Positions 1 to 9,106 are shown, counted from the stretch's first letter. The stretch is 64,000 nt of DNA from Methylobacterium sp. 17Sr1-1 (GCF_003173775.1 NZ_CP029552.1:3954001-4018000); one strand, 5' to 3'. Program-made: numbers and translations. Notes: generated from the sequence alone by a model not told the origin.

Positions 1-456
1 CAGCATCATCGAGCGGGCGCCGTCGCCGCCGACGTCGAAGCCGAGGGAGGGGCCCTGCCAGAACACCTTGCGCTGGCCGGCATTGCGGGTGAACAGCGTG
101 CCCTCGCCGAAGCGCACGCCGCCGATGATCGCGCCGGAGGCCTCCTGGCCGAGGATGTAGCCGTTGGGCTCGCCCCAGCGCCGCGTCGCCTCCTGCACCG
201 TCAGGGCGAGGCCGCGCGAGACCGAGCCGAAGAACTGGTGGCCCGAATCGATGATCTCCCGCGGCTGGAAGGTGCCGGGGTCGCCGGGGCCGCGCCCCTG
301 CGCCGCGGCGGGACCGGGCAGGGCGGCGAGCAGCGCGGGCGCGGCGAGGAGGAAAGCCGCGAGGGCGCGCCGGCGCGAGACGCCGGTCTTCTCCCGACCC
401 GACGCGGCGGAGCCGGTCTTCTGCCGAGCCGGAAAGGCGGAGGGTGCTGAGAGCAT
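1..456 (-). CDS. DUF1134 (EipA-like) envelope protein, partial
   Basis: The reading frame enters from the left edge and begins at ATG 456, so only the first 152 residues are present. The N-terminus is basic with a twin arginine (SRRRALAAFLL) and a hydrophobic stretch ending in AAAQG, an export signal. The mature part (GYILGQEASGAIIGG, GEGTLFTRNAGQ, KVFWQGPSLGFDVGGDG) matches the DUF1134 family, whose Brucella member EipA is a periplasmic protein needed for envelope integrity. The C-terminal part lies outside the window. I see an oddly repeated KTGSAASGREKTG-type stretch before the signal, so a start further inside cannot be excluded. Recognition is from memory of the conserved family block. 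Confidence 0.82.
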   Translation of the reverse strand, partial: MLSAPSAFPARQKTGSAASGREKTGVSRRRALAAFLLAAPALLAALPGPAAAQGRGPGDPGTFQPREIIDSGHQFFGSVSRGLALTVQEATRRWGEPNGYILGQEASGAIIGGVRFGEGTLFTRNAGQRKVFWQGPSLGFDVGGDGARSMML

Positions 457-561
457 TCGTTAGGCATCCCGGCTTAATGTGGTCTCTGCCGGTGTCCCCG
501 GGGCGTCGAGCCCAGGGGAGCCGGCGCGGACGGGCGGCGGGATGCCACAGATGCTGCGAAT

Positions 562-1062
562 ATGGGTAAGATCCGGTTAACGCGGCGCGGCCTGCTGTCG
601 CTTCTGCCCGCAGGGGCGATCGTGCCTGTCTCCTTCGCCCTGCCGGCCCGCGGCGAGACGCCGCTCGGCGTGCCCGGCCTCTACGCCGCCGATCCCCTGA
701 CCGCGCTCGCCCTGCGCGGCTTCGATCCGGTCTCCTACCGGCTCGGATCCGCGCCGCTGCCCGGCGCGGAGGCGCATGAATTCACCTGGGCGGGCCTGGT
801 CTGGCGCTTCGCGTCCGCGTCGAATCGCGGCGCCTTCGCCCGGACGCCGGAGGCCTATGCGCCGCGCCTCGGCGGCTTCGATCCGGAGGGCATGGCCGCC
901 GGGCGGCTCGTCGAGGCCGATCCCCTCGTCGCGGCCCTGCGCGACGACCGACTCTACCTGTTCCGGGATGCGGAGCGCCGCGCGCGGACCGGCATGACGC
1001 TCATCGACGCCGCGGAGGCGCGCTGGCCGGAGCTGCGGCCCGAGGCCGTGATCGGCGGCTGA
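562..1062 (+). CDS. exported YHS-like domain protein
   Basis: 166 residues. Residues 1-32 look like a Tat signal (TRRGLLSLL followed by a hydrophobic run and an Ala-rich cleavage region). The rest follows the pattern of exported YHS-domain proteins: ALRGFDPVSYRLG, then FTWAGLVWRFASASNRGAF, then PEAYAPRLGGF. In related proteins the last block usually continues with a cysteine (GGYC); here it reads GGFDPEG, so the potential metal-binding cysteine is missing. The function of such proteins is not established; they are usually guessed to bind metal or heme. It stands alone, divergent from the DUF1134 gene and convergent with cysQ. Confidence 0.6.
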   Translation: MGKIRLTRRGLLSLLPAGAIVPVSFALPARGETPLGVPGLYAADPLTALALRGFDPVSYRLGSAPLPGAEAHEFTWAGLVWRFASASNRGAFARTPEAYAPRLGGFDPEGMAAGRLVEADPLVAALRDDRLYLFRDAERRARTGMTLIDAAEARWPELRPEAVIGG

Positions 1063-1072
1063 GCCCGCCGGC

Positions 1073-1921
1073 TCAGCCCCGCATGGGGCAAGCCGCCGGC
1101 AGCACCGCGCGGCCGGCCTGCGCCGGGTCGCCGAAGGCCGCGAACGGGCCGTTCCGGTACTGGCCCGGCCGGCGGCCGTAACCGAGGCGCCGGCCGTCCG
1201 GACCGACGAGGCAGCCGCCGGCCCGGGTCAGGATGTGGTCGCCCGCGGCGGTGTCCCACTCCATGGTCGGGCCGCAGCGGACGTAGACGTCGCCCTCGCC
1301 GCAGGCGATGAGCCCGAACTTCAGGGCCGACGAGACCCCGCGCCGCGCGCCGATCGGCAGTGCGGCGAGGCAGGCCTCGTCCGCCGCCTCGCCGTGGCTG
1401 CGGCTGACCAAAGCCGTCATTCCCTCCGCCGGGGCGGGCCGCGCCGCAATCGGCCAAAAGGCGCCCGGCACGCCGTCGACGATCGGCGCCTCGACGGCGT
1501 GGTCCCCGGCAGCCCAGACCCGCCCGAGGGCGGGGGCGGCGAGCGCCGCCGCGACCGGCCGCTCGCCGGCGACGAGCGCGATGTTGACCGTGTACTCGCC
1601 GGTGCCCTTCAGGAAGTCCCTGGTGCCGTCGAGGGGATCGACGAGGAAGAACAGGGCGGCCGGGGCGGCCTCGGCGGCGGTCTCCTCGGCGATGACCGGG
1701 ATGCCGGGCCAGGTCCGGTTGAGCGCCGCGACGATCTGCGCCTCGGCCGCGAGGTCCGCCTGGCTCGTCGGCGAGCCGTCCGCCTTGAGGTGATGGCGGC
1801 AGCCGCCGAGCTCGAAGCGCCGCAGGATCACCCCGGCCGCCGCGGCGATCCCGGCGAGCCCGCTCGCGATGGCGTCGCGCTCGGGCGGCTCGGGCGGGCG
1901 GTCGAAGGAGAGGGCTGGCAT
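1073..1921 (-). CDS. cysQ: 3'(2'),5'-bisphosphate nucleotidase CysQ
   Basis: A phosphatase of the inositol monophosphatase superfamily that removes the 3'-phosphate from PAP/PAPS, recycling the by-product of sulfate assimilation. The Mg2+-binding motifs are all visible: acidic pair EE at residues 79-80 (IPVIAEETAAEA), DPLDGT at 95-100, and WDTAAGDHI at 222-230. Length (282 residues from ATG 1921) is normal for CysQ (about 250-280). ATG 1939 (MTSALTM) is an alternative start six codons upstream. It converges on the YHS gene with only 10 bp between stops and is divergent from chpT. A plain inositol-1-monophosphatase is the main alternative; the DPLDGTRDFLKGTGEYTVNIALV-type block favours CysQ. 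Confidence 0.88.
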   Translation of the reverse strand: MPALSFDRPPEPPERDAIASGLAGIAAAAGVILRRFELGGCRHHLKADGSPTSQADLAAEAQIVAALNRTWPGIPVIAEETAAEAAPAALFFLVDPLDGTRDFLKGTGEYTVNIALVAGERPVAAALAAPALGRVWAAGDHAVEAPIVDGVPGAFWPIAARPAPAEGMTALVSRSHGEAADEACLAALPIGARRGVSSALKFGLIACGEGDVYVRCGPTMEWDTAAGDHILTRAGGCLVGPDGRRLGYGRRPGQYRNGPFAAFGDPAQAGRAVLPAACPMRG

Positions 1922-2103
1922 CGTGAGCGCGGATGTCATCCCTCCGTCATGCCCGGCGCCGGCGGGTTTGTCGATCGATCCGTGCGCGTGACGACGCGCC
2001 GGTCGCCTTTTCAAATTGCCGCGCGACGGCTATCCGTGCCGGCAAACCGTGGCGGGAGCCGCCGCGACCTCGACACCATCTGCCGGCCCCGCGGAGCGCC
2101 CCC

Positions 2104-2799
2104 ATGACCACCGTCACCCTCGACGCCCTCGACCTCTCGGCGCTGCTCTGCTCGCGGGTCTGCCACGACGTCATCAGCCCCGTCGGCGCCATCGTGAACG
2201 GCCTCGAGGTGCTGGAGGACGAGGACAGCGCCGAGATGCGCGACTTCGCCCTCGACCTGATCCGCAAGAGCGCCCGGCAGGCCTCGGCCCGCCTGCAATT
2301 CGCCCGCATCGCCTTCGGGGCGGCGGGCTCGGCCGGAGCCAGCATCGACCTCGCCGATGCCGAGAACGTCTCGCGCGGCATGTTCGGCGACGAGAAGACC
2401 CAGCTGTCCTGGAGCGCGCCCCGGGCGCTGTTCCCGAAGAACAAGGTCAAGCTGCTCCTGAACCTCGTGGTCATCGCCGTCACGGCGATCCCCCGCGGCG
2501 GCGTGATCGACGTCAAGGTCACCGGCGAGGCCGAGGCCCCGCTCTTCGTCCTGACCGCCAAGGGCGCCTATGCCCGTATCCCGCCCCACGTCGAGGCGCT
2601 GATCGCCGGCACGCCGGCGAGCGGCACCGTCGACGCCCACGCGATCCAGCCGTTCTATGCCGGCCTCGTCGCCCGGGCCGCCGAGATGGGCGTGCGGTTC
2701 TCGATCGAGGGCGACACGGTCACGATCCGGGCCGAGCCCGCGGCCCCGGCCGAGCCCGAAGTCGAGCCCGAGGTCGACGGCGACGGTAACGGCATCTAA
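2104..2799 (+). CDS. chpT: histidine phosphotransferase ChpT
   Basis: 231 residues. ChpT is the dimeric phosphotransfer protein that passes phosphate from the hybrid kinase CckA to CtrA and CpdR in alphaproteobacteria. The N-terminal helix carries the phospho-accepting histidine in SRVCHDVISPVGAIVNGLE (H21), followed by the degenerate ATPase-like domain (LFPKNKVKLLLNLVVIA, residues about 115-135) typical of ChpT. The C-terminus is an acidic Pro/Glu tail (AEPEVEPEVDGDG). Its partners ctrA (9.6 kb) and cpdR (22.9 kb) are also in this window; cckA is not. It sits just upstream of cheA. The start ATG 2104 was preferred because the upstream in-frame extension has no family character. Confidence 0.88.
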   Translation: MTTVTLDALDLSALLCSRVCHDVISPVGAIVNGLEVLEDEDSAEMRDFALDLIRKSARQASARLQFARIAFGAAGSAGASIDLADAENVSRGMFGDEKTQLSWSAPRALFPKNKVKLLLNLVVIAVTAIPRGGVIDVKVTGEAEAPLFVLTAKGAYARIPPHVEALIAGTPASGTVDAHAIQPFYAGLVARAAEMGVRFSIEGDTVTIRAEPAAPAEPEVEPEVDGDGNGI

Positions 2800-2981
2800 C
2801 CCCCGCGGCCGGACCCCGGGGCAGGGCGTTTCCCCGCCCGCGCCCCGAGGTTTTCCCCGATCCCGGTGCGAACAACGACCGGGACCGGCCAGTGTGAGGA
2901 TTTCCGGCAACGGATCATAAAGGCTCCCATGGCAGCGTAGAGACTGCGCAGAGATCCTGCGTGGATCGACGAGTGGCTGCG

Positions 2982-5780
2982 ATGGACGATTTGTTGCGTG
3001 AGTTCCTGACGGAATCCGGGGAGCACCTGGACACTGTCGATCTCGAACTCGTCCGGTTCGAGCAGGATCCCAACAACCAGACGATCCTGCGGAACATCTT
3101 CCGGCTGGTGCACACCATCAAGGGCACCTGCGGGTTCCTCGGCCTGCCGCGCCTCGAGGCGCTGGCCCATGCGGCCGAGACCCTGATGGGCAAGTTCCGC
3201 GACGGGATGCCGGTGACGAGCCCGGCCGTCAGCCTGATCCTGCAGACCCTCGACCGGATCAAGCTGATCCTGGCCGAGCTGGAGCGCACCGGCGGCGAGC
3301 CGGCCGGGGTCGACGAAGACCTGATCGGCGCCCTCGAGCGTATGTCCGAGGGACCGATCCCGGAGCCCGAGCCGGTGCCCGTCGCCCCCCCGTCGGCCTC
3401 CGGCACCCTGGTGCTGCAGGTGCTGGAGCGGGCGCTCAAGCCCGGCGAGGTCTCCCTCGACGACCTCGAGCGCGCCTTCCGCGACACGCCCGGCCCGGAG
3501 GCCGAGGTCGAGCCCCTCGCGCCGTTGCCGGCACCCGAGCCCGTCCGGCAGGAAGCCGCTCGTCCCGAGCCTGTTCGCCAAGAGTCCGTTCGCCAAGAGC
3601 CCGTTCGCCAAGAGCCCGTTCGGCAAGAGCCGGTCCGTCAGGAGGTCGCCGCGCCGGCGTCCGAGCCCCGCCGGGCCGACCCCGCGCGGACCGAGCCGGC
3701 CGCCGAGGCTGAGAGCGGCCCGGTCAGCAAGGTGCAGACGATCCGGGTGAACGTCGACACCCTCGAGCACCTGATGACCATGGTCTCGGAGCTGGTGCTG
3801 ACCCGCAACCAGCTGCTCGAGATCGCCCGCCGGCACGAGGACGGCAACTACAAGGTGCCGCTGCAGCGCCTGTCCCACGTCACCGCCGAGCTGCAGGAAG
3901 GGGTGATGAAGACCCGCATGCAGCCGATCGGCTCGGCCTGGCAGAAGCTGCCGCGGGTGGTGCGCGACCTCTCGTCGGAACTCGGCAAGAAGATCGACCT
4001 GGTGATGCAGGGGGCCGAGACCGAGCTGGACCGCCAAGTCCTCGAGGTCATCAAGGACCCGCTCACCCACATGGTGCGCAACTCGGCCGATCACGGCATC
4101 GAGTCGGGCGCGGAGCGCAAGGCCGCCGGCAAGCCCGACAAGGGCACGATCCGCCTCAACGCCTTCCACGAGGGCGGCACGATCACGATCGAGATCGCCG
4201 ACGACGGCAAGGGCCTCGACCTGCAGGCGATCCGCCGCAAGGCGGTCGAGCGCGGCGTCGCCACGGAGGCCGAGGTCGAGCGGATGACCGACGCCCAGGT
4301 GGCGAAGTTCATCTTCCACGCCGGCTTCTCCACCGCCAAGGCGGTCACCTCGGTCTCCGGCCGCGGCGTCGGCATGGACGTGGTGAAGACCAACATCGAG
4401 CTGATCGGCGGCACGATCGACATCCAGACCCAGCTCGGCCGCGGCACCACCTTCACGATCAAGATCCCGCTGACCCTCGCCATCGTGGCGGCGCTGATCG
4501 TTTCGGCCCGCGAGCAGCGCTTCGCGATCCCGCAGGTCTCGGTGCTGGAACTGGTGCGGGTGCAGCCCGGCACCGACCACACGGTGGAGCGCATCAACGG
4601 CTCGCCGGTCCTGCGCCTGCGCGACCGCCTGCTGCCGATCGTGCCGGTGGCGGCGATGCTCGGCCTCGACGCCCCCGACGCCCCGGCCTCGACCGACGAG
4701 GGCTTCGTGGTGGTGAGCCAGGTCGGGCGCCAGCGCTTCGGCATCCTGGTCGACGGCGTCTTCCACACGGAAGAGATCGTCGTGAAGCCGATGTCCTCGA
4801 AGCTGCGGCACATCCCGCTCTTCTCGGGCAACACCATCCTCGGCGACGGCGCGGTGGTGCTGATCATCGATCCGAACGGCGTCGCCAAGATGGTCGGCTC
4901 GGGCACGGCGAGCGGCCAGCCCGGCGAGGTGGAGGCCGAGGCCGAGGGCGACGAGAACGGGGCGGATCAGGCGGTGACGCTCCTGGTGTTCAAGGGCGGC
5001 GGCGACTCGCTGAAGGCGGTGCCGCTCTCCCTGGTCACGCGCCTCGAGGAGATCGACGCGGCCAAGATCGAGTGGGTCGGCGGGCGCCCGCTGATCCAGT
5101 ATCGCGGCCGCCTGATGCCGCTCGTCCCGGCCGATCCGTCGCAGGCGCTCAAGCGCGAGGGCGCCCAGGCCCTGGTGGTGTTCTCCGACGGCGAGCGGTC
5201 GATGGGCCTCGTGGTCGACGAGATCGTCGACATCGTCGACGAGGTGCTGGACGTCGAACTGGTCACCGAGCGCTCCGACCTGATCGGCTCGGCGGTGGTG
5301 CGCAACCGGGCGACCGAGATCGTCAACATCGCCCATTACCTGCCGCTCGCCCACGACGATTGGGGCCAGACGGCACACCGCGCGGTGCCCAAGGCGCCGA
5401 GCCTGCTCCTCGTCGACGACTCGGCCTTCTTCCGCGAGATGCTGACCCCGGTGCTCAAGGCGGCCGGCTTCCGTGTGACGCAGGCCGGCGATGCCGAGGA
5501 GGCCATGCGCCATCTCGGCGGCGAGGCGAAGCTGGATCTCGTGGTCTGCGACCTCGAGATGCCGGGCCGCTCGGGGTTCGACCTGATCGAGGCGATGCGC
5601 AAGAGCGGCGGACGACTCGCCGCGATGCCGGTGGTGGCGCTCGCCGGCACGATGGCGCCGGACTCGCTCGCCCGGGCGCGTGCCCTCGGCGTCGCCGATT
5701 GCGTGGCGAAGTTCGACCGCTCCGGCCTGGTGGCGGCGGTGAACGAGATCACCAGCGCCCCCCTCGACGCCGCGGCATGA
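2982..5780 (+). CDS. cheA: hybrid chemotaxis histidine kinase CheA with C-terminal receiver
   Basis: 932 residues. Order of domains: HPt domain with phospho-histidine H44 (LVHTIKGTCGFLGL), a Pro/Glu linker with PVRQE pentapeptide repeats, the dimerisation and HATPase region (LTHMVRNSADHGIE N-box, DDGKGLD G1 box, GRGVGMDVV G2 box), two successive CheW-like domains (from about 505, and a second one around 670-790), and a receiver domain from about 805 (LLLVDDSAFFR, acceptor D in VVCDLEMPGRSG). CheA autophosphorylates in complex with CheW and receptors and donates to CheY and CheB. First gene of cheA-W-Y-B-R. ATG 2982 is chosen over the upstream GTG 2961 because MDDLLREFLTESGEH is the usual CheA N-terminus. 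Confidence 0.95.
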   Translation: MDDLLREFLTESGEHLDTVDLELVRFEQDPNNQTILRNIFRLVHTIKGTCGFLGLPRLEALAHAAETLMGKFRDGMPVTSPAVSLILQTLDRIKLILAELERTGGEPAGVDEDLIGALERMSEGPIPEPEPVPVAPPSASGTLVLQVLERALKPGEVSLDDLERAFRDTPGPEAEVEPLAPLPAPEPVRQEAARPEPVRQESVRQEPVRQEPVRQEPVRQEVAAPASEPRRADPARTEPAAEAESGPVSKVQTIRVNVDTLEHLMTMVSELVLTRNQLLEIARRHEDGNYKVPLQRLSHVTAELQEGVMKTRMQPIGSAWQKLPRVVRDLSSELGKKIDLVMQGAETELDRQVLEVIKDPLTHMVRNSADHGIESGAERKAAGKPDKGTIRLNAFHEGGTITIEIADDGKGLDLQAIRRKAVERGVATEAEVERMTDAQVAKFIFHAGFSTAKAVTSVSGRGVGMDVVKTNIELIGGTIDIQTQLGRGTTFTIKIPLTLAIVAALIVSAREQRFAIPQVSVLELVRVQPGTDHTVERINGSPVLRLRDRLLPIVPVAAMLGLDAPDAPASTDEGFVVVSQVGRQRFGILVDGVFHTEEIVVKPMSSKLRHIPLFSGNTILGDGAVVLIIDPNGVAKMVGSGTASGQPGEVEAEAEGDENGADQAVTLLVFKGGGDSLKAVPLSLVTRLEEIDAAKIEWVGGRPLIQYRGRLMPLVPADPSQALKREGAQALVVFSDGERSMGLVVDEIVDIVDEVLDVELVTERSDLIGSAVVRNRATEIVNIAHYLPLAHDDWGQTAHRAVPKAPSLLLVDDSAFFREMLTPVLKAAGFRVTQAGDAEEAMRHLGGEAKLDLVVCDLEMPGRSGFDLIEAMRKSGGRLAAMPVVALAGTMAPDSLARARALGVADCVAKFDRSGLVAAVNEITSAPLDAAA
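3540..3645 (+). repeat. 15-bp tandem repeats in the CheA linker
   Basis: Tandem copies of a 15-bp unit (about GAGCCCGTTCGCCAA) encode successive PVRQE pentapeptides in the flexible linker between the CheA HPt and dimerisation domains. The clearest part is five adjoining VRQE units. The tract is in frame, so copy number could vary without breaking the gene. Confidence 0.85.
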
Positions 5781-5853
5781 TCCGCTGACGCGATCGTCCG
5801 GGCGCGCTTGCCTGCGTCCGGACCGACCTTCCTCCTACGCCCGAGCCCCGCCC

Positions 5854-6354
5854 ATGATGGCCGCCAACACTAACACCGCCGGCACGACCGCGCCGTCCAC
5901 CGGCGAGACCACCGACTACGTGACCGTGCTCCTCGGCGACGAGCTGTTCGGCCTGCCGATCGACCGGGTGCACGACGTCTTCATCGCCACCAATCTCACC
6001 GACGTCCCGCTGGCGCCGCCGGAGATCAAGGGCCTGCTCAACCTGCGCGGCCGCGTCGTCACGGCGCTCTGCCTGCGCCGCCGCCTCGGCCTGCCGGACC
6101 GTACCGGCGACGGCCGTAACATGGCGGTGGGCCTGGAGCATGGCGGCGAGGCCTACGGGCTCCTCGTCGACCAGGTCGGCGAGGTGATGAAGCTCTCGGC
6201 CGACACCTACGAGCCGAACCCGGTCCATCTCCACAACCGCTGGCGCGCCGTCTCGCGCGGGGTGCACCGCCTCGACGGCCGCCTGCTGATGATCCTCGAC
6301 GTCGAGGCGGTCCTCGCCTTCGGCGACGAGCGCCAAGCGGCCAGCGCGGCGTGA
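5854..6354 (+). CDS. cheW: chemotaxis coupling protein CheW
   Basis: 166 residues, a single CheW domain preceded by a Thr-rich N-terminus (MAANTNTAGTT). The coupling protein bridges receptors and CheA. Family features are visible: VTVLLGDELFGLPIDRVHDVF at the start of the fold, PEIKGLLNLRGRVV (the highly conserved NLRG loop) and YGLLVDQVGEVMKLS. It follows cheA after 73 bp and its end is 17 bp before cheY, so it belongs to the same operon. MMAANT allows ATG 5854 or 5857. Confidence 0.94.
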   Translation: MMAANTNTAGTTAPSTGETTDYVTVLLGDELFGLPIDRVHDVFIATNLTDVPLAPPEIKGLLNLRGRVVTALCLRRRLGLPDRTGDGRNMAVGLEHGGEAYGLLVDQVGEVMKLSADTYEPNPVHLHNRWRAVSRGVHRLDGRLLMILDVEAVLAFGDERQAASAA

Positions 6355-6371
6355 TCCCCGGGGGCGGCCGG

Positions 6372-6737
6372 ATGAGAACCTTCCTGATCGTCGACGACTC
6401 GGCGGTGATCCGCAAGGTGGCGCGCCGGATCATCGAGGGCCTCGGCTTCCGGGTCGCGGAGGCCGAGGACGGCCGCGAGGCGGTCGAGCAGTGCCGCTCG
6501 CACATGCCGGACGCCGTTCTGCTCGACTGGAACATGCCGCACATGGACGGTTACGACGTCCTGCGCGCCCTGCGCCGGCTGCCCGAGGGCGACCACCCGA
6601 AGGTGCTGTTCTGCACCATCGAGAACGACGTCGCGTCGATCGCCCGCGCGCTCCAGGCCGGCGCCGACGAGTACATCATGAAGCCCTTCGACAAGGACAT
6701 CATGACCGCCAAGCTCCAGGCGGTCGGTCTCGCTTGA
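6372..6737 (+). CDS. cheY: single-domain response regulator CheY
   Basis: 121 residues, only a receiver domain. DD at 8-9 binds Mg2+, D52 (VLLDWNMPHMDGYDVL) is the acceptor aspartate, T in FCTIEN and K in IMKPFDKD complete the active site. Position between cheW and cheB supports the CheY assignment rather than a DivK-like regulator. The operon context suggests phosphorylation by the upstream CheA and action on the flagellar motor. The start ATG 6372 is preceded by a purine-rich GGGGGCGG stretch; a longer in-frame start at 6351 overlaps cheW and adds residues that are not part of the fold. Confidence 0.9.
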   Translation: MRTFLIVDDSAVIRKVARRIIEGLGFRVAEAEDGREAVEQCRSHMPDAVLLDWNMPHMDGYDVLRALRRLPEGDHPKVLFCTIENDVASIARALQAGADEYIMKPFDKDIMTAKLQAVGLA

Positions 6738-6886
6738 GGCCGACCGCGCGGCGGGCCTTGACCGAGGCCCGCCGCGCCGTGAGCCGCTCCCGGCGGCCCG
6801 CGAACGACGAGACGACCGAGACGCCCCGGCTACGCACTGGGGCCCGATCCCCCGGCCGCCCCGTGGCGCGCCCACCGAGATCCGCC

Positions 6887-8071
6887 ATGGCCGCATCCGC
6901 CGCGCCCTCCACCCCATCACCGAGCGCCGGACCGCGCATCCGCGTCCTCGTCGCCGACGATTCCGTCGTGGTCCGCGGCTTGGTCTCGCGCTGGCTCGAA
7001 GAAGCCGGCTGCGAGGTCGTCGGTACCGCCTCGAACGGCCGCATCGCCCTCGACGCCCTCGACCGGGTCCAGCCCGACATCGTGCTCCTCGACATCGAGA
7101 TGCCGGAGCTCGATGGCACCCAGGCGCTGCCCCGGATGCTGGCCAAGCGCCCCGGGCTCCAGGTCGTGATGATGTCGACCCTGACGCAACGCAACGCGGA
7201 GATCTCGCTCCGCTGCCTGGCGCTCGGTGCGATCGACTACCTGCCCAAGCCCGAGGGCAACCGCGGCGTCACCACCCAGGCGAGTTTCCGCGAGGATCTG
7301 GTCCAGAAGATCCGGATGCTCGGGACCGACCTGCGCAACCGGCCGCGGGCGCGCCCGGCCGCGATGCCCGAGCGGCCGGGCCCGGTCGGCCTGCCGGAGC
7401 GCCCGGCCATCGCCGCCCCGGCCCCGGCGCCGCGCCCGGCCGCGGCGGCCGTCCCGGTGAGCGTGCGCCCGCGCCCGCTGCGGGTCACGCCGCCGCGCTG
7501 CCTGCTCATCGGATCCTCGACCGGCGGCCCGCGGGCAGTCGGGGAGGTGCTCGAGGGCATCGGCGCCGCGACGCTGCGGCGCGTGCCGGTCCTGATCGTC
7601 CAGCACATGCCGCCGGTCTTCACCGCGGTCTTCGCCGAGCATCTCGGCGCCCGGATCGGCCTGCCGGCGGCGGAGGCCAAGCACGGCGAGGCGGTGCGCC
7701 CGGGCGTCGTCTACGTCGCCCCCGGCGGACGCCACATGGGGCTCACCGGCACCGCCGCCGAGGCGGTGATCCAGCTCAACGACGGTCCGCCGGTCAATTT
7801 CTGCCGCCCGGCGGTCGACGTGATGTTCCGCGACGCGGCCGAGGTCTATGGCGCCGCCACCCTGTCGGTGATTCTCACCGGCATGGGCTCGGACGGCACC
7901 AAGGGCGCCAAGGCCCTGGTCGATGCCGGCGGGGTCATGCTCGCCCAGGACGAGGCGACCTCGACCGTCTGGGGCATGCCCGGCAGCCTGGTGAAGGCCG
8001 GCTACGCCCACGAGATCCTGCCGCTGCCGGCGATCGGCCCGGCGCTCCGCACCGCCATCGGCGGTCACTGA
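6887..8071 (+). CDS. cheB: protein-glutamate methylesterase/deamidase CheB
   Basis: 394 residues. N-terminal receiver (RVLVADDSVVVRG, acceptor D69 in VLLDIEMPELDG), a Pro/Ala-rich linker about 150-200, and the C-terminal methylesterase domain with the catalytic triad in view: serine in GSSTGGPRA (S210/S211), H240 in IVQHMP and D336 in GMGSDGTKG. It demethylates receptor glutamates for adaptation. It is separated from cheY by about 150 bp of non-coding, GC-rich sequence. ATG 6887 begins just before the receiver; in-frame extensions upstream have low-complexity, out-of-frame character. Confidence 0.95.
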   Translation: MAASAAPSTPSPSAGPRIRVLVADDSVVVRGLVSRWLEEAGCEVVGTASNGRIALDALDRVQPDIVLLDIEMPELDGTQALPRMLAKRPGLQVVMMSTLTQRNAEISLRCLALGAIDYLPKPEGNRGVTTQASFREDLVQKIRMLGTDLRNRPRARPAAMPERPGPVGLPERPAIAAPAPAPRPAAAAVPVSVRPRPLRVTPPRCLLIGSSTGGPRAVGEVLEGIGAATLRRVPVLIVQHMPPVFTAVFAEHLGARIGLPAAEAKHGEAVRPGVVYVAPGGRHMGLTGTAAEAVIQLNDGPPVNFCRPAVDVMFRDAAEVYGAATLSVILTGMGSDGTKGAKALVDAGGVMLAQDEATSTVWGMPGSLVKAGYAHEILPLPAIGPALRTAIGGH

Positions 8072-8111
8072 TGGATATCCTGCCACGGATCCGGGGGAGG
8101 ATGCCGCGTCG

Positions 8112-9035
8112 ATGACCGAAACCGAGTTCGATTTCCTCCGCCTCTATCTCAAGCAGCGCTCCGGCCTCGCCCTCACGGCGGAGAAGCGCTACCTGGTCGA
8201 GAGCCGCCTGTCGCCGGTCTGCCGGCGCTTCAACCTCGCCGGGCTGACCGAGCTGATCGGCTGCCTGCGGCTCGCCCGCGACGGCGCCATCGAGCGCGCG
8301 GTGGTCGAGGCGATGACCACCAACGAGACCTTCTTCTTCCGCGACCGCACGCCGTTCGACCTGTTTCGCGACGTGCTGCTGCCCGGCGCGCTGACGGCCC
8401 GGGCCGGCCAGCGCCGCCTGCGGATCTGGTGCGCCGCCGCCTCGACCGGCCAGGAGCCGTACTCGCTGGCGATGCTGCTCGCGGAAGCGGCCCCCCGGCT
8501 CGCCGGCTGGCGGGTCGAGATCGTCGCCACCGACCTCTCGACCGAGGTGCTGGAGAAGGCCAGGCTCGGCCTGTACAACCAGTTCGAGGTCCAGCGCGGC
8601 CTGCCCGTGCAGCTGATGCTCAAGCACTTCACGCAGGTGGGCGAGCAGTGGCGCATCGCGGAAGGTCTGCGCCAGATGGTCGATTTCCGCCCGCTCAACC
8701 TGCTGCAGCCGTTCGAGCAGCTCGGCACCTTCGACATCGTCTATTGCCGCAACGTGCTGATCTACTTCGACACGGTGACCAAGGCCGACGTGCTGCGCCG
8801 CATCGCCGACCAGCTCGCCCCCGACGGCGCGGTGCTGCTCGGCGCCGCCGAGACGGTGATCGGCATCACCGAATCGCTGATGCCCGATCCCGAGCATCGC
8901 GGCCTCTACCGGCACGCCAGGGCCGGGACGAGCGCGACGGTCCCGGTGCCGAGCCTGGCGGTGCCGAGCGCCGCGGCACCGACCGCCTCTGTGGCGGCCA
9001 CGGCCGCGGCCGGCCTGCGCTGGGCGACCCGCTGA
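8112..9035 (+). CDS. cheR: chemotaxis protein methyltransferase CheR
   Basis: 307 residues. CheR uses S-adenosylmethionine to methylate receptor glutamates. The N-terminal helical domain (MTETEFDFLRLYLKQRSGLAL) is followed by MTTNETFFFRD, the SAM-binding core RIWCAAASTGQEPYSLAM and FDIVYCRNVLIYFD, all typical. The C-terminal 40 residues are an Ala/Val/Pro tail (VPSLAVPSAAAPTASV) outside the fold. Last gene of the che operon, 40 bp after cheB, and followed by a GC-rich hairpin. Confidence 0.94.
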   Translation: MTETEFDFLRLYLKQRSGLALTAEKRYLVESRLSPVCRRFNLAGLTELIGCLRLARDGAIERAVVEAMTTNETFFFRDRTPFDLFRDVLLPGALTARAGQRRLRIWCAAASTGQEPYSLAMLLAEAAPRLAGWRVEIVATDLSTEVLEKARLGLYNQFEVQRGLPVQLMLKHFTQVGEQWRIAEGLRQMVDFRPLNLLQPFEQLGTFDIVYCRNVLIYFDTVTKADVLRRIADQLAPDGAVLLGAAETVIGITESLMPDPEHRGLYRHARAGTSATVPVPSLAVPSAAAPTASVAATAAAGLRWATR

Positions 9036-9081
9036 GATCCCAGGGGCAGGGCCGCCTCGCCCGATCTCGTGCGCGAAGAGG

Positions 9082-9106
9082 GGCCGGCTTCCGCGGGAAG
9101 CCGGCC
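9082..9106 (+). terminator. hairpin downstream of cheR
   Basis: Perfect 11-bp stem GGCCGGCTTCC / GGAAGCCGGCC with a 3-nt loop, 46 bp after the cheR stop, followed by TTCGGGC rather than a true T-run. Probable transcript end of the che operon. Confidence 0.6.

Noticed and set aside
581..600. TTAACGCGGCG near the YHS gene as a CtrA site
   Set aside because: Only one TTAA half-site and it lies inside the coding sequence.
2796..5513. Long open frame of 905 codons opposite cheA
   Set aside because: High-GC shadow: His/Asp/Arg-rich composition without domains, entirely antisense to a secure cheA gene.
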